This document shows positions 35,322 to 44,433 of a stretch of 64,000 nucleotides of DNA, piece after piece. The stretch is from positions 1 through 64,000 of the forward strand of contig JABTUN010000002.1 in the NCBI GenBank assembly GCA_015075365.1, in the 5' to 3' direction. Position 1 is the stretch's first letter; every line of letters begins with the position of its first letter. The notes under the pieces are model-generated. The model did not search any database. It saw nothing but the letters and a program-made list of their open reading frames with translations, and was not told the origin of the DNA. The position numbers and the translations under genes were made by a program. The DNA comes from Verrucomicrobiaceae bacterium (GTDB taxonomy: Bacteria > Verrucomicrobiota > Verrucomicrobiia > Verrucomicrobiales > Verrucomicrobiaceae).

Positions 35322-36541
35322 ACGCCGTTGATGACCGGCTGCCGCGGGCCTGGATGATCGTGAGTGTCTTGTGGGTCGTGGCGGCGCTGAACTACCTGGA
35401 CCGCATCATGATCACCACGATGCGAGACTCCATCACCCAGGCTGTGCCGATGACGGATGCCCAGTTTGGCCTGCTCACCTCGGTTTTTCTTTGGGTTTAC
35501 GGTTTGTTGAGCCCCTTCGCGGGTTTTTTAGCCGATCGCTTTGATCGCAGCCGCCTGATTGTGCTCAGCCTGCTCGTCTGGTCGCTCCTGACCTGGCTCA
35601 CCGGACATGCGCGAAGTTTTGAGGAACTGATCGCGGTGCGCGCCCTCATGGGCCTCAGCGAGGCGGCCTATCTTCCCGCCGCGCTCTCATTGATCGCCGA
35701 TTATCATCGTGGCAGCACGCGCTCCCTCGCCACGGGGATTCATATGACCGGGCTCAGTGTCGGCACCGGGCTGGCAGGCATCGGCGGCTGGCTGGCGGAG
35801 CGGCAGGGGTGGCGCTTTGCCTTTGATGTCTTCGGGCTTTTTGGCGTGGGCTACGCCTTGGTGCTGTGGTTTGTGCTGCGTGATCCGCCGCGTGCCACCA
35901 CTGCGCCGTCCGGCTCCGCACTTCCGCCTCCGCGCCTCGGCCAGGCTTTGTCGAGCCTCTTCAGCACCGGCTCGTTTTGGCTGCTGCTGGCCTTTTGGGG
36001 CCTGCTGGCCCTGGCGGGCTGGGCTGTGGCTGGCTGGATGCCCACCTATTTCAAGGAACAGTTCCAGCTCGACCAGGGTGAGGCAGGCATCTCGGCCACC
36101 AGCTATCTGGCGGTGGCCATGCTCGTCGGAAAACTGGCTGGTGGTGCCTGGGCGGACCGTTGGAGCCGCAGCCATGAGCGGGCGCGCATCCTCGTCCCGG
36201 CGATCGGGCTGTTCATCGCCGCCCCGGCCACGCTGCTCGTGGCCCACACTGGCGTGCTCGCGCTCGCCATTGCCGCCCTGTCCATTTATGGCCTCACACG
36301 CTCCTTCTCCGATGCGAATCTCATGCCTATCCTCTGCCAGGTGGCCGATGCACGCTACCGGGCCACAGGATATGGTGTGCTGAACCTGTTCTCCTGCCTC
36401 GTCGGCGGTCTCACCGTCTATGCCGGGGGCGCTCTGCGGGATGCACACATCAGCGTGGGCACGCTGTTTCAATGCGCCGCCGGCGGCCTGCTCGCCTGCG
36501 CCATGCTTATGATGATGGTACGTCCGCGGCAAGTGGCCTGA
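35318..36541 (+). CDS. MFS transporter coupled to the sialidase-like gene
   Basis: The 407-residue protein has twelve predicted membrane helices. The signature loop GFLADRFDRSR follows helix 2, and LNYLDRIMITTMRDS in helix 1 resembles anion:cation symporters for sugar acids. Translation begins inside the stop of the previous gene (ATGA), a strong sign of joint production. It probably imports a sugar or sugar acid released outside; the exact substrate is unknown. Confidence 0.88.
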   Translation: MNAVDDRLPRAWMIVSVLWVVAALNYLDRIMITTMRDSITQAVPMTDAQFGLLTSVFLWVYGLLSPFAGFLADRFDRSRLIVLSLLVWSLLTWLTGHARSFEELIAVRALMGLSEAAYLPAALSLIADYHRGSTRSLATGIHMTGLSVGTGLAGIGGWLAERQGWRFAFDVFGLFGVGYALVLWFVLRDPPRATTAPSGSALPPPRLGQALSSLFSTGSFWLLLAFWGLLALAGWAVAGWMPTYFKEQFQLDQGEAGISATSYLAVAMLVGKLAGGAWADRWSRSHERARILVPAIGLFIAAPATLLVAHTGVLALAIAALSIYGLTRSFSDANLMPILCQVADARYRATGYGVLNLFSCLVGGLTVYAGGALRDAHISVGTLFQCAAGGLLACAMLMMMVRPRQVA

Positions 36542-36547
36542 CGGGCT

Positions 36548-36712
36548 AGACCGTTTCTCAAAAAGAATGTCTGAAATGACCGGCGAACGCGGCGGCTTCA
36601 GTGGCAAGGAAAGAGCGAGGAGGCTATTGGAACAATAGCTGACGAGCGAATGACGCCGTCAATGGGGCTGCCCCGCCGCCGGGAATCTGACAGACATTTT
36701 GAGAACCGGTCT
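36548..36712. mobile_element. MITE-like element with terminal inverted repeats
   Basis: About 165 bases are bounded by imperfect inverted repeats. The left arm begins AGACCGTTTCTCAAAA and ends ATGTCTG at 36573. The right arm is CAGACATTTTGAGAACCGGT plus CT at 36691-36712, matching with one substitution and a short insertion in the left arm. The inside has no open gene but has secondary structure, including the perfect hairpin CTATTG-GAA-CAATAG (36631-36645). Size, ends and position in a gap between convergent genes fit a non-autonomous miniature transposable element or a structured repeat. No transposase is in the window. Confidence 0.55.
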
Positions 36713-36767
36713 AAATCACCCGCCGGCGGGATCCTCATGGTCCCCAGCAAGGGGAAGGTATGCGAAA

Positions 36768-36790
36768 GCGGCGGGCAAAGCGCCCGCCGC
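36768..36790. terminator. GC-rich hairpin between convergent genes
   Basis: GCGGCGGGC and GCCCGCCGC form a perfect 9-bp stem with a 5-base loop. It lies 30 bases beyond the stop of the minus-strand oxidoreductase gene and beyond the plus-strand MFS gene. There is no strong T-run on either side, so its efficiency as an intrinsic terminator is uncertain. Confidence 0.45.
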
Positions 36791-36819
36791 CTTGAAGCAT
36801 CCGACAGCGCCAGCAAGTC

Positions 36820-37857
36820 TCAGCCCAGTTCGCTGATCTTCACGGGCCTGCCGCCCTGTTCCGCGCTCCTGTCGGCGGCAAAGATGACCTCGAAGGACTT
36901 GAGAGACTCCTCGAAGCTGGTGAGCGGCATGGGCTTGCCGGCGTCGAGGGCATCGAAGAAGGCCTGGAACTGGCTCTGGTAGGGGTGGTCGCTCACGTCG
37001 CCGGAGTCGAGCATCTTCATGGAGAGCTTGCTCCAGGCATGCTTGTCCGTGTGGAGCTTCATCGAGTGGAACTTGTCATCAAGGAGGCTGCCCTGGCTGC
37101 CGCAGAGGTGGGTGTGGAAGTAGTAGGGCTGGAGGCAGTCCACGATGGCGGCGGATTTGCCGACGGCACCGTTTTTGAAACGGATGATGGTGGTGCTGCT
37201 GGTGTTGTATTCGTAGGGCTTGAAGATGTCGCTGCCGCTTTTCGTGGAGAAGGAGCAAACGCTCTCCACCTCGCTGCCCATGACCATGAGCAACGCGTCG
37301 AGCGCATGGCATCCGGCGGTGAGCAGGGCGCTGCCGCCGTCCTTCTTCCCAGTGTTCCATCGGAACTGGCCATACCACGGGCCGATGCCGTGGTAGTAAT
37401 CGACTTCGCCGTAGTGCAGGCTGCCGAGAAGGCCTTCGTCGATCAGGGCCTTGGTGACCTGAAACTGGTTCGAGAAACGGCACTCAAAGCATACGCAGCC
37501 CTGCACACCGTTTCCTTTCGCAGCGGCGGCGATCTCACGCACTTCCTGCAGCGAGTTTGCCATCGGCTTTTCGAGGATGATGTGCTTCTTCGCATTCGCG
37601 GCGGCGACGGCCTGGTCGCGGTGCTGGCTTGGGTAGCTGGTGATGTCCACCACATGGATGGACGGATCGGCCAGCATGGCATCAATACTCTGGTAGCTCT
37701 TGATCTTGCCGCCGTGCTTCGCGCTGAGCTCGGCGTCATCGAGCTTGCGGGAGGAATAGATGGCCGTGACCTGCCCCTGGGTTGTCTTGTTGATTGCCTC
37801 GATGTGGGCGGTGGCCGCCCAACCGTATCCGATGATGCCGACGTTGTATTTTTTCAT
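36820..37857 (-). CDS. Gfo/Idh/MocA-family oxidoreductase
   Basis: The 345-residue product is an NAD(P)-dependent sugar or inositol-type dehydrogenase. The Rossmann motif is GIIGYGWAATAHIEAI at the N-terminus, the conserved EKPMANSLQEV at about residue 98 follows, and the C-terminal alpha/beta substrate domain carries TAGCHALDALL with the catalytic-site His. No signal peptide is present. It stands alone next to the sialidase/MFS pair on the opposite strand, so a common sugar pathway is possible but not demonstrated. Confidence 0.9.
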   Translation of the reverse strand: MKKYNVGIIGYGWAATAHIEAINKTTQGQVTAIYSSRKLDDAELSAKHGGKIKSYQSIDAMLADPSIHVVDITSYPSQHRDQAVAAANAKKHIILEKPMANSLQEVREIAAAAKGNGVQGCVCFECRFSNQFQVTKALIDEGLLGSLHYGEVDYYHGIGPWYGQFRWNTGKKDGGSALLTAGCHALDALLMVMGSEVESVCSFSTKSGSDIFKPYEYNTSSTTIIRFKNGAVGKSAAIVDCLQPYYFHTHLCGSQGSLLDDKFHSMKLHTDKHAWSKLSMKMLDSGDVSDHPYQSQFQAFFDALDAGKPMPLTSFEESLKSFEVIFAADRSAEQGGRPVKISELG

Positions 37858-37954
37858 GGTGGAGAGTACCTCATTCCAGCGTGTGCCGGAAAAGTGTCAA
37901 CATCATACCCGGCGGCTTCGGCGGATGTTTCAATTTTCGCATCGCACGGTCATC

Positions 37955-39235
37955 TCACCTCCCTACCGCCCGCTTCAGCTCATGCTGGGCCTTGTTGAAG
38001 CTGGTGACAGCCTGCACGCGGCTCTGGCGCGCGCGGGTGAGCTCTTCGCGGGCGAGGAGGTATTCCAAAACCACGCCGAGCTGGCTGGCCTGGCGTTCTT
38101 TGGCCAGTTTCACCATCTCCTGCGCTGCGGAAACGGCCTCGTCGTTGATCGAGATTTGGTCATGGGCGCTCTGCGCCTTCGCGGCGGCCTCAACGACTTC
38201 TCGACCGATCGCGGCCTTTACCTGGCCTGCCTGGAGCTGCGTGGCCTCCTCCTGGGCGTTCGCGATGATTTGACGCTGCTTGTCGAACAGGCCACCGGGG
38301 CCGATTTTCCAGCCCAGGCCAATGTACATGTTCTGTGTGTCGTCGAAGTTGCCAAAGTCGTCATTGAAGCCGCCACCCAGGCCGCCGAAGCCGTAGCCGG
38401 CCTGCACATTCGGGATCATCGGAGCCACGCGAGCGCGTTCGCGTTCCCACGCGGCTGCGGTGTTGACGGCGCTGGCCGCTTTCATCTCGGGACGATGCAG
38501 CGTGGCCTGCGAAAGGAGCGTGGCGACGCCGAGTTTGCGGTCGAGCAGGCGCACGGGGACGAGATCGGCCTTCGCGGGGCGTAGTTCGCTGTCGGCGGGC
38601 AGCCGCAGTGTCTCCGCAAGCGCCGCGGCGGCGAGGTCGCGCTTCTCCTGATGCTGGCGGATGGCGAGTTTTTCGCGGCTGACCTGCGTTTTCACGCGCA
38701 GCAAGTCGGCACGGAAGGCCGTGCCGGCATCGACGGCGCCGCCGATCTGCTTTTCGTAGTCCTGCGTTAGCCGCAAATCGTCCTCGATGATCGCCAGCGA
38801 GGCCTCGGCGGCCAAAAGATCGTAGTATCGGCCCGTGGCCTGCGTGACGATGTCACGCCGTGTTTTTTCAGCGAGCTGCTCGGCGGCCAGCGCCCTCTGC
38901 TTCGCCGCGAGCGCGGAGTAATACATGTCCCCCGGCGACCAGTCGATCATGAGGTTCGGCCCGACGGTGTACTGCTGCTTGCTGACATCAAACACCGCGC
39001 CCGCGATGTCCTGCACATTCCCGTCCGTGCGCCGATAACCCGCTCCCAGCGTCAAACTCGGCCAAAACCGTTGCCAGGCCAGTTTCGACTCCGCCAGCGT
39101 CTCTGTATGCTTCGCACGCGCGAGCTGGATTTCGTCGTTGTTCGCGCCTGCGAGCTTCAGCACGGTCGGAAGATCGACATGGACTGGTGCTGCGGTGGCG
39201 AGAGAAGCCGTGAAAAGGAAAAGGATGAATTTCAT
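37955..39235 (-). CDS. TolC-family outer-membrane efflux protein
   Basis: The 426-residue product starts with a signal peptide (MKFILFLFTASLATAAPV) and contains two outer-membrane efflux domains with long helices. It lacks a lipobox. It is the last gene of the second RND operon (permease, adaptor, channel on the minus strand) and starts 13 bases after the adaptor stop. I choose the ATG at 39235 because the signal peptide begins there; the longer form from 39316 adds 27 unlikely residues overlapping the adaptor gene. Confidence 0.9.
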   Translation of the reverse strand: MKFILFLFTASLATAAPVHVDLPTVLKLAGANNDEIQLARAKHTETLAESKLAWQRFWPSLTLGAGYRRTDGNVQDIAGAVFDVSKQQYTVGPNLMIDWSPGDMYYSALAAKQRALAAEQLAEKTRRDIVTQATGRYYDLLAAEASLAIIEDDLRLTQDYEKQIGGAVDAGTAFRADLLRVKTQVSREKLAIRQHQEKRDLAAAALAETLRLPADSELRPAKADLVPVRLLDRKLGVATLLSQATLHRPEMKAASAVNTAAAWERERARVAPMIPNVQAGYGFGGLGGGFNDDFGNFDDTQNMYIGLGWKIGPGGLFDKQRQIIANAQEEATQLQAGQVKAAIGREVVEAAAKAQSAHDQISINDEAVSAAQEMVKLAKERQASQLGVVLEYLLAREELTRARQSRVQAVTSFNKAQHELKRAVGR

Positions 39236-39248
39236 GTTCTGGCTTGGT

Positions 39249-40235
39249 TCAGGGCTTGATCGAAACAGCTTGTTTGTCGGTGAGCACTGTCGTGCCCGGC
39301 AGCAGGATGACTTCATCGGCCTTCAACTCCGGCACTTCGACATTCACGCCGTCGTTGAAGCCGGGTTTGATGGCGGTCTTGATCGCCTGGCCGTTGACGT
39401 GCTTGAAGACGAAGCTGTTGGCCTTCTCCTTCACGAGGCCGGCGACGGGGATGATTGTGGCGTTGTCATGTTGCTCGACGGCGATGCGGGCGGTGGCGAA
39501 CATGCCGGGGCGGAGCTTGCCATCGTCGTTTTTGAAGTCGGCCTCGATGAGCATGGTGCGCGTGGCAGCATCGAGCGTTCCGGAGATGCGGGTGATCGTG
39601 CCTTTGACGACGGCACCGCCGAGGGCGTCCACTTTGGCCTCGACCTGCTGGCCGGCTTTGAGCAGGGCGGTTTCGATCTCGATGACGGGCACTTGCAGGC
39701 GCAGGGTGCTGATATCGGTGAGTTGGAGCAAGGTGTCGCCTCCTGCGGCGGCGAAAGCACCGGGATCGACTCGGCGGTCGGTGATGGTGCCTGCAAAGGG
39801 CGCTTTGATCTGCGCGAGATCGATGAGCGCGTTCGTGCGCTCCATGCCGGCCTTGGCGATGGCGAGCTTGGCTTCGGCATCATCGACAGACTGGGGCAGG
39901 ATGAGGTCCGGCGACTTGGCACGGGCCTCGTGGAGGCGTTTCACTTCGATCTCGGCGGCGGCGACTTCAGCGCGGTGGCCGATGAGGTCGGCCTTAAGTT
40001 CGGGCACTTCGATTTGAATGAGCTGCTGCTGTGCGGTGACGACATCGCCCTTATCGACGGTGATTTTCTCAATGTAACCGGCCACACGCGCTTTCAACTC
40101 GACCTGCTGCCATGGTGCGAAACTGGAGGGCAGGCTGATCCAACGGTGGATGGTGCCTTTCTGCGGCTTCGTGGCAGGAAGGTCGAGCGCGAGGGCGCTG
40201 GTGGTGAGAAGGATGAGAGGAAGGAGGAAACGCAT
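39249..40235 (-). CDS. RND efflux periplasmic adaptor (second pump)
   Basis: The 328-residue adaptor has a cleavable signal peptide (LLPLILLTTSALALDLP) and no lipobox. The lipoyl halves (RVAGYIEKITVDKGDVV and APFAGTITDRRVDPGAFAAA) flank a short helical hairpin, then come beta-barrel and membrane-proximal parts (LRPGMFATARIAV). It is shorter than the first pump's adaptor. It lies between the permease and channel genes, 21 bases after the permease stop. Confidence 0.92.
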   Translation of the reverse strand: MRFLLPLILLTTSALALDLPATKPQKGTIHRWISLPSSFAPWQQVELKARVAGYIEKITVDKGDVVTAQQQLIQIEVPELKADLIGHRAEVAAAEIEVKRLHEARAKSPDLILPQSVDDAEAKLAIAKAGMERTNALIDLAQIKAPFAGTITDRRVDPGAFAAAGGDTLLQLTDISTLRLQVPVIEIETALLKAGQQVEAKVDALGGAVVKGTITRISGTLDAATRTMLIEADFKNDDGKLRPGMFATARIAVEQHDNATIIPVAGLVKEKANSFVFKHVNGQAIKTAIKPGFNDGVNVEVPELKADEVILLPGTTVLTDKQAVSIKP

Positions 40236-40256
40236 GGGAGGGAGAGTGGTTGATGA

Positions 40257-43200
40257 TCAGTTCTCAGTGGCGGCGGCACGATGATGGAGAACCGGCGCCG
40301 TGCCTTCAAATAGAGCGCTCTCCTCGTCATCGGGATCGAGCGAGGCGGAGGTGGCCTTCTTGCTGGCGAGCATGGCGAAGACGGCGGGCAGGATGAACAG
40401 CGTGGCGACCGTGGCGAGCGCGAGACCGCCGACGACGGCGCGGCCGAGCGGCGCGGTCTGGTCGCCGCCTTCACCGAGGCCGAGGGCGAGCGGCATCATG
40501 CCCGCGATCATGGCGAAGCTGGTCATCAAAATGGGACGCAAACGGCTGACGGCGCCCTCGATGGCGGCCGCGCGGCGGTCGCCCTTCGTGGCGAGGCGCG
40601 CACGGTCGGCGAAGGTGACGAGCAGGATCGCATTCGCCACGGCGACACCCACGGCCATGATTGCGCCCATGGCGGATTGGATGTTGATGGTGGTGCCGGT
40701 GAAGAACAGCGCCAGCACCACCCCGGCGAGCACGGCTGGCATGGTGGAGACGACGACGATGGCGAGACGCAGCGACTGGAAATTTGCGCAGAGCAGCAGG
40801 AAGATCACGACGATGGCGATGACGAGGCCGCTGCTGAAGCCGGTGTATAGCTGCTCGTAAGGCACCACCTGGCCGCGGATATCCACCTTGGTTTTTCCAT
40901 CGGGCGCGGGGCCGACCTCGGCGATGGTTTTGCGCACGGCTTTGATGGCGCTGCCGAAATCCACGCCCTGGATGTTCGCGGTGATGCTGGCCACACGCAC
41001 CATGTTGTAGCGCTCGTAAGTGCCGACGGCGGTGCCTTGCTCGATTTTCGCCAAGTTGCGCAGCAGCACCGGTTTGCCGCTGCTGGAGGTGACGGGCGTG
41101 TTGCCGAGGTCTTCCAGCGTCTGCGTGCGCTCCTCGGGAATCTGCACCTGCACATTGAAGCTGATGCCAGTGCCCGGATCGGCCCAAAACACGGGCGAGG
41201 TGAAACGGCTCGATGTCGTGGCGGCGACGAGGCTGCGCGTGACGTCCTGCACGTTCACGCCGAGCAGACCGGCGCGTTCGCGGTCGATCTGCACATTCAC
41301 CGTGGGTGCGTCGAGCGTCTGCGCGATCTGCGCATCACGCAGGAAGGGCAGCTCGTTGAGTTTCGCGAGCAGCTTCTCCGCATGCTCCTTGCTGGATGGC
41401 AAACTGGGGCCGCTGACGGCGATTTCGATTGGAGTGGAGGAACCAAAGCTCATCACGCGGCTGACGATGTCCTGCGGCTCAAACGACACTCGCACATCGG
41501 GCAGTTCGCGTTTCATGATCTCGCGCAGTTTTTCCTGGAAGGGATCGACGCGCACACCGGAGTCATGCCGGAGTTGCACGGCCAGCCAGCCCTCTTCGGG
41601 GCCGCCATTCCAGAGATGCACGAGGTTCACCGGAAAGCTGGCATTGTGAACGCCTACCATGCCGATGGACATCTCGATCTTGTCCTGCCCGCCCGCCTCG
41701 TCGGCGATGATTTTGAGGATCTTTTGCGCGATCTTCTCCGTGATGCCGACCTGTGTGCCGCTGGGAGCGCGGAAGCGGATGGCGAACTGGCCGGTGTCCG
41801 TCTTCGGGAAAATCTCCGAGCCGAGAAACGGCCCGAAACTCACGATGATGAGCGCCGCGCCGCCGAGATAGGCCGGCACGAGCATCCAGCGCATGGCGAC
41901 GGCGGTTTTGACGATGCCCTGATACATGCGGGCAAAAAAGTTGAGGCTTTCTTCATCATGCTTCGAGTTCTTCGGCAGGAACCACACGGACAGCACCGGC
42001 ACCAGCGTGCTGGAGAGGATGAAGGAGGCGAACATCGCAAAGCCCACCGCGAGCGCGAGCGGCACGAACAGCGCCTTCGCCGCGCCAATCATGAAGAAGG
42101 CCGGAATGAACACCGCGAGAATGCAAAGCATCGCCAGCAGGCGCGGCAGCGTGGTCTCCAGCGTGCCGTCGAGCGCGGCGCGGGCCAGCGGCTTGCCGCG
42201 CGCGAGATGCGTGTGGATGTTTTCCACCGTCACCGTGGCCTCATCGACGAGAATGCCGACTGCGAGCGCGAGGCCGCCGAGCGTCATGAGATGAATGTTC
42301 TGCCCGGTGATCCACAGGCCGAAGGACGCGGCCAGCAGCGAGAGCGGGATGTTGATGACGACGATGAAGGCCGTGCGCAGGTCGCGCAGGAAGACGAGCA
42401 CCATCAAACCGGTGAGCACGGCCCCGAGCGCGCCTTCTTTGAGGAGATCCTGGATGCTGCGGTTCACCACCGGCGTCTGGTCGAATTCAAAGCTCACCTT
42501 GATGCCGTCCGGCAGCAGTTTTTGGAATTCGGGGATGGAGGCGCGCACTTTTTTCACGACTTCCAGCGTGGAGGCCTCGGCACGTTTCGTGACCGGCAGA
42601 TAGACGGTGCGTTTGCCGTTTGCCAGCGCGTAGGAGGTGGTCACATCGGCGGAGTCGGTGACGGTGGCGAGATCGCGAATGAACACCGCCCCGGCCTCGG
42701 TGCGCTTCAGCGGCACGGCTTCCAGATCCTTCACGTTGGAGACGATGGCATTCGTCGGCACGATGGGATACTTGCCGTCGAGGTTCATGTTGCCGGAGGG
42801 GCTGATCGGATTGCCCTTCGCGATGGCCTCCACGATGTCATCGGGCGACAAACCGTAAGCCTTCATGCGGTCCGGGTTCACATTCACCACGATGCCGCGT
42901 GAGCTGCCCCCAAACGGCGGTGGCGCTGACACACCGGGCAGTGTGGCGAAGGCCGGGCGCACCTTGTTCAGCGCCTGGTCCTGCATCTGATTGAGAGTGA
43001 TGTTCGGATCATCCGTGGAGAACACCAGATGCCCCACCGCCACGCTGCCCGCGTCGAAGCGCATGATGAAGGGCGCCACCGTGCCCGGCGGCATGAAGGC
43101 GCGGCTGCGGTTCACCTGCGCCACCGTTTCCGACATCGCCTGGCTCATGTCCGTGCCCGGATGAAACTGCAGCTTCATGATCGACGCGCCCTGGATGGAC

Positions 43201-43448
43201 TTCGACTCCACGTGCTCGATGTTCGCGATGTAGAGGAAGTGATACTCGTAGCGGTAGGTCAGGTAGCCCTCCATCTGTAGCGGGTCCATGCCGCCATAGG
43301 GCTGCGCCACATAGATCGTCGGGATGCCCAGAGGCGGGAAGATGTCGCGCGTCATGCGTTGCAGCCCCAGCCAGGCTCCCAGCGCAACGGCCACGACGGC
43401 GACGATGATGGTCCAGGGATAGCGGAGGGCGAAGCGTGCGAGATTCAT
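40257..43448 (-). CDS. RND efflux permease with altered proton-relay residues (second pump)
   Basis: The 1063-residue protein has the RND architecture: two sets of six membrane helices and two large periplasmic loops. The helix 4 motif is LAVGILVDEATVTVENIHTH, so the second relay Asp of AcrB-type pumps is Glu. In helix 10 the motif reads AVANAILLVTFADRA, with Ala where AcrB has the essential Lys. It therefore belongs to a group distinct from the first pump, although not to typical metal pumps by these motifs. It is the first gene of its operon. No regulator gene is adjacent. Confidence 0.93.
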   Translation of the reverse strand: MNLARFALRYPWTIIVAVVAVALGAWLGLQRMTRDIFPPLGIPTIYVAQPYGGMDPLQMEGYLTYRYEYHFLYIANIEHVESKSIQGASIMKLQFHPGTDMSQAMSETVAQVNRSRAFMPPGTVAPFIMRFDAGSVAVGHLVFSTDDPNITLNQMQDQALNKVRPAFATLPGVSAPPPFGGSSRGIVVNVNPDRMKAYGLSPDDIVEAIAKGNPISPSGNMNLDGKYPIVPTNAIVSNVKDLEAVPLKRTEAGAVFIRDLATVTDSADVTTSYALANGKRTVYLPVTKRAEASTLEVVKKVRASIPEFQKLLPDGIKVSFEFDQTPVVNRSIQDLLKEGALGAVLTGLMVLVFLRDLRTAFIVVINIPLSLLAASFGLWITGQNIHLMTLGGLALAVGILVDEATVTVENIHTHLARGKPLARAALDGTLETTLPRLLAMLCILAVFIPAFFMIGAAKALFVPLALAVGFAMFASFILSSTLVPVLSVWFLPKNSKHDEESLNFFARMYQGIVKTAVAMRWMLVPAYLGGAALIIVSFGPFLGSEIFPKTDTGQFAIRFRAPSGTQVGITEKIAQKILKIIADEAGGQDKIEMSIGMVGVHNASFPVNLVHLWNGGPEEGWLAVQLRHDSGVRVDPFQEKLREIMKRELPDVRVSFEPQDIVSRVMSFGSSTPIEIAVSGPSLPSSKEHAEKLLAKLNELPFLRDAQIAQTLDAPTVNVQIDRERAGLLGVNVQDVTRSLVAATTSSRFTSPVFWADPGTGISFNVQVQIPEERTQTLEDLGNTPVTSSSGKPVLLRNLAKIEQGTAVGTYERYNMVRVASITANIQGVDFGSAIKAVRKTIAEVGPAPDGKTKVDIRGQVVPYEQLYTGFSSGLVIAIVVIFLLLCANFQSLRLAIVVVSTMPAVLAGVVLALFFTGTTINIQSAMGAIMAVGVAVANAILLVTFADRARLATKGDRRAAAIEGAVSRLRPILMTSFAMIAGMMPLALGLGEGGDQTAPLGRAVVGGLALATVATLFILPAVFAMLASKKATSASLDPDDEESALFEGTAPVLHHRAAATEN

Positions 43449-43576
43449 TCGGGAGAGTGACGAAAGCGGGACGGGAAGTGCCGTTTTATCGGGGAGCGAT
43501 TACGGGCCGCGTAAAACGCGTGGATTCAAGCTTCTTTCCATCAAATGCGAAAAAATCTAGCGGCGGCAACGAGGGT

Positions 43577-44350
43577 TCACAAAACACCGGTGATCATCCC
43601 GAAGGCCACCAGGATGAGCAGCGTTCCGACAATGACCTGGAGCGAGCGGATGGTGAGCTTTTTCAGCAACCGGGCGGCGAGGAACGAACCGGCGAACGCG
43701 GACAGACTGGCCACCACCACAAGCATGAGATCCACCGGCGGACCTGACTTGAATAACGCGACGCCATAGACCGGCATCCGCGCCAGATCGACGATCACCG
43801 CCAGCACCACGCCGGTGGCGATGAACTGCTCCTTCGAGAGGCCCGTTTTGAGCAGGAACATGCTGCGAAACGCGCCCTGATTGCCCGACAAACCTCCGAA
43901 AAAGCCGGAGACGCATCCGCCGACCGGCAGCAGCCGCGCATCGAAGCGCCAGGCCGCCATCGCGGGTGAAAGCTCCATCGCCACAAAGCCCAGGATCAGC
44001 AGCCCGACAGTCAGTTTCACCGGCACCACGGCCAGCGTGCGTCCCATGAGCGAATACTCCGCCAACGGCGGCAGATGCGCCAGCCAGCCCAGCGTCAGCG
44101 CGCCCGCAAACGCCGCAAGGACGGCCGGAATGCCAAAGCGCAGCACCACACCGCGATCCGCCCGCCAGCCCACGAGGGCGAGCTTGAAGAGGTTGTTCGC
44201 CAGATGTACCACCGCTGTCACGGACACGGCGATCTCCACAGGAAAGAACAACGCCACCACCGGCATCAGCAGCGTGCCCAGCCCGAATCCCGACAGCAGC
44301 GTCAATCCGGACGCGACGAAAGCACAGAGGACGATAACGAGTGTTTCCAT
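43577..44350 (-). CDS. TauE/SafE-family membrane permease
   Basis: The 257-residue protein has about eight hydrophobic helices in two repeats. Family-typical glycine-rich turns are SGLTLLSGFGLGTLLMP near the N-terminus and GGCVSGFFGGLSGNQGAFRS in the second half. Members export or import sulfite, sulfoacetate and other organic anions, so a precise substrate cannot be named. A perfect palindrome lies directly before the start codon and a PadR regulator gene lies upstream on the same strand. Confidence 0.88.
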   Translation of the reverse strand: METLVIVLCAFVASGLTLLSGFGLGTLLMPVVALFFPVEIAVSVTAVVHLANNLFKLALVGWRADRGVVLRFGIPAVLAAFAGALTLGWLAHLPPLAEYSLMGRTLAVVPVKLTVGLLILGFVAMELSPAMAAWRFDARLLPVGGCVSGFFGGLSGNQGAFRSMFLLKTGLSKEQFIATGVVLAVIVDLARMPVYGVALFKSGPPVDLMLVVVASLSAFAGSFLAARLLKKLTIRSLQVIVGTLLILVAFGMITGVL

Positions 44351-44353
44351 GTC

Positions 44354-44378
44354 TTCTATTACGACCGCCGTAATAGAA
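44354..44378. promoter_or_regulatory. Perfect palindrome before the TauE/SafE gene, candidate operator
   Basis: TTCTATTACG and CGTAATAGAA are perfect 10-bp arms around a 5-base spacer, 3 bases from the TauE/SafE start codon. The adjacent PadR-type regulator is the obvious candidate binder, and occupancy would block transcription or translation start of the permease. The AT-rich arms stand out in GC-rich surroundings. Confidence 0.65.
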
Positions 44379-44433
44379 GTTCAACAGCTGATTTCATGAC
44401 CAACACGTCACAAAGCCCGGGTGCCAGCTCCGG

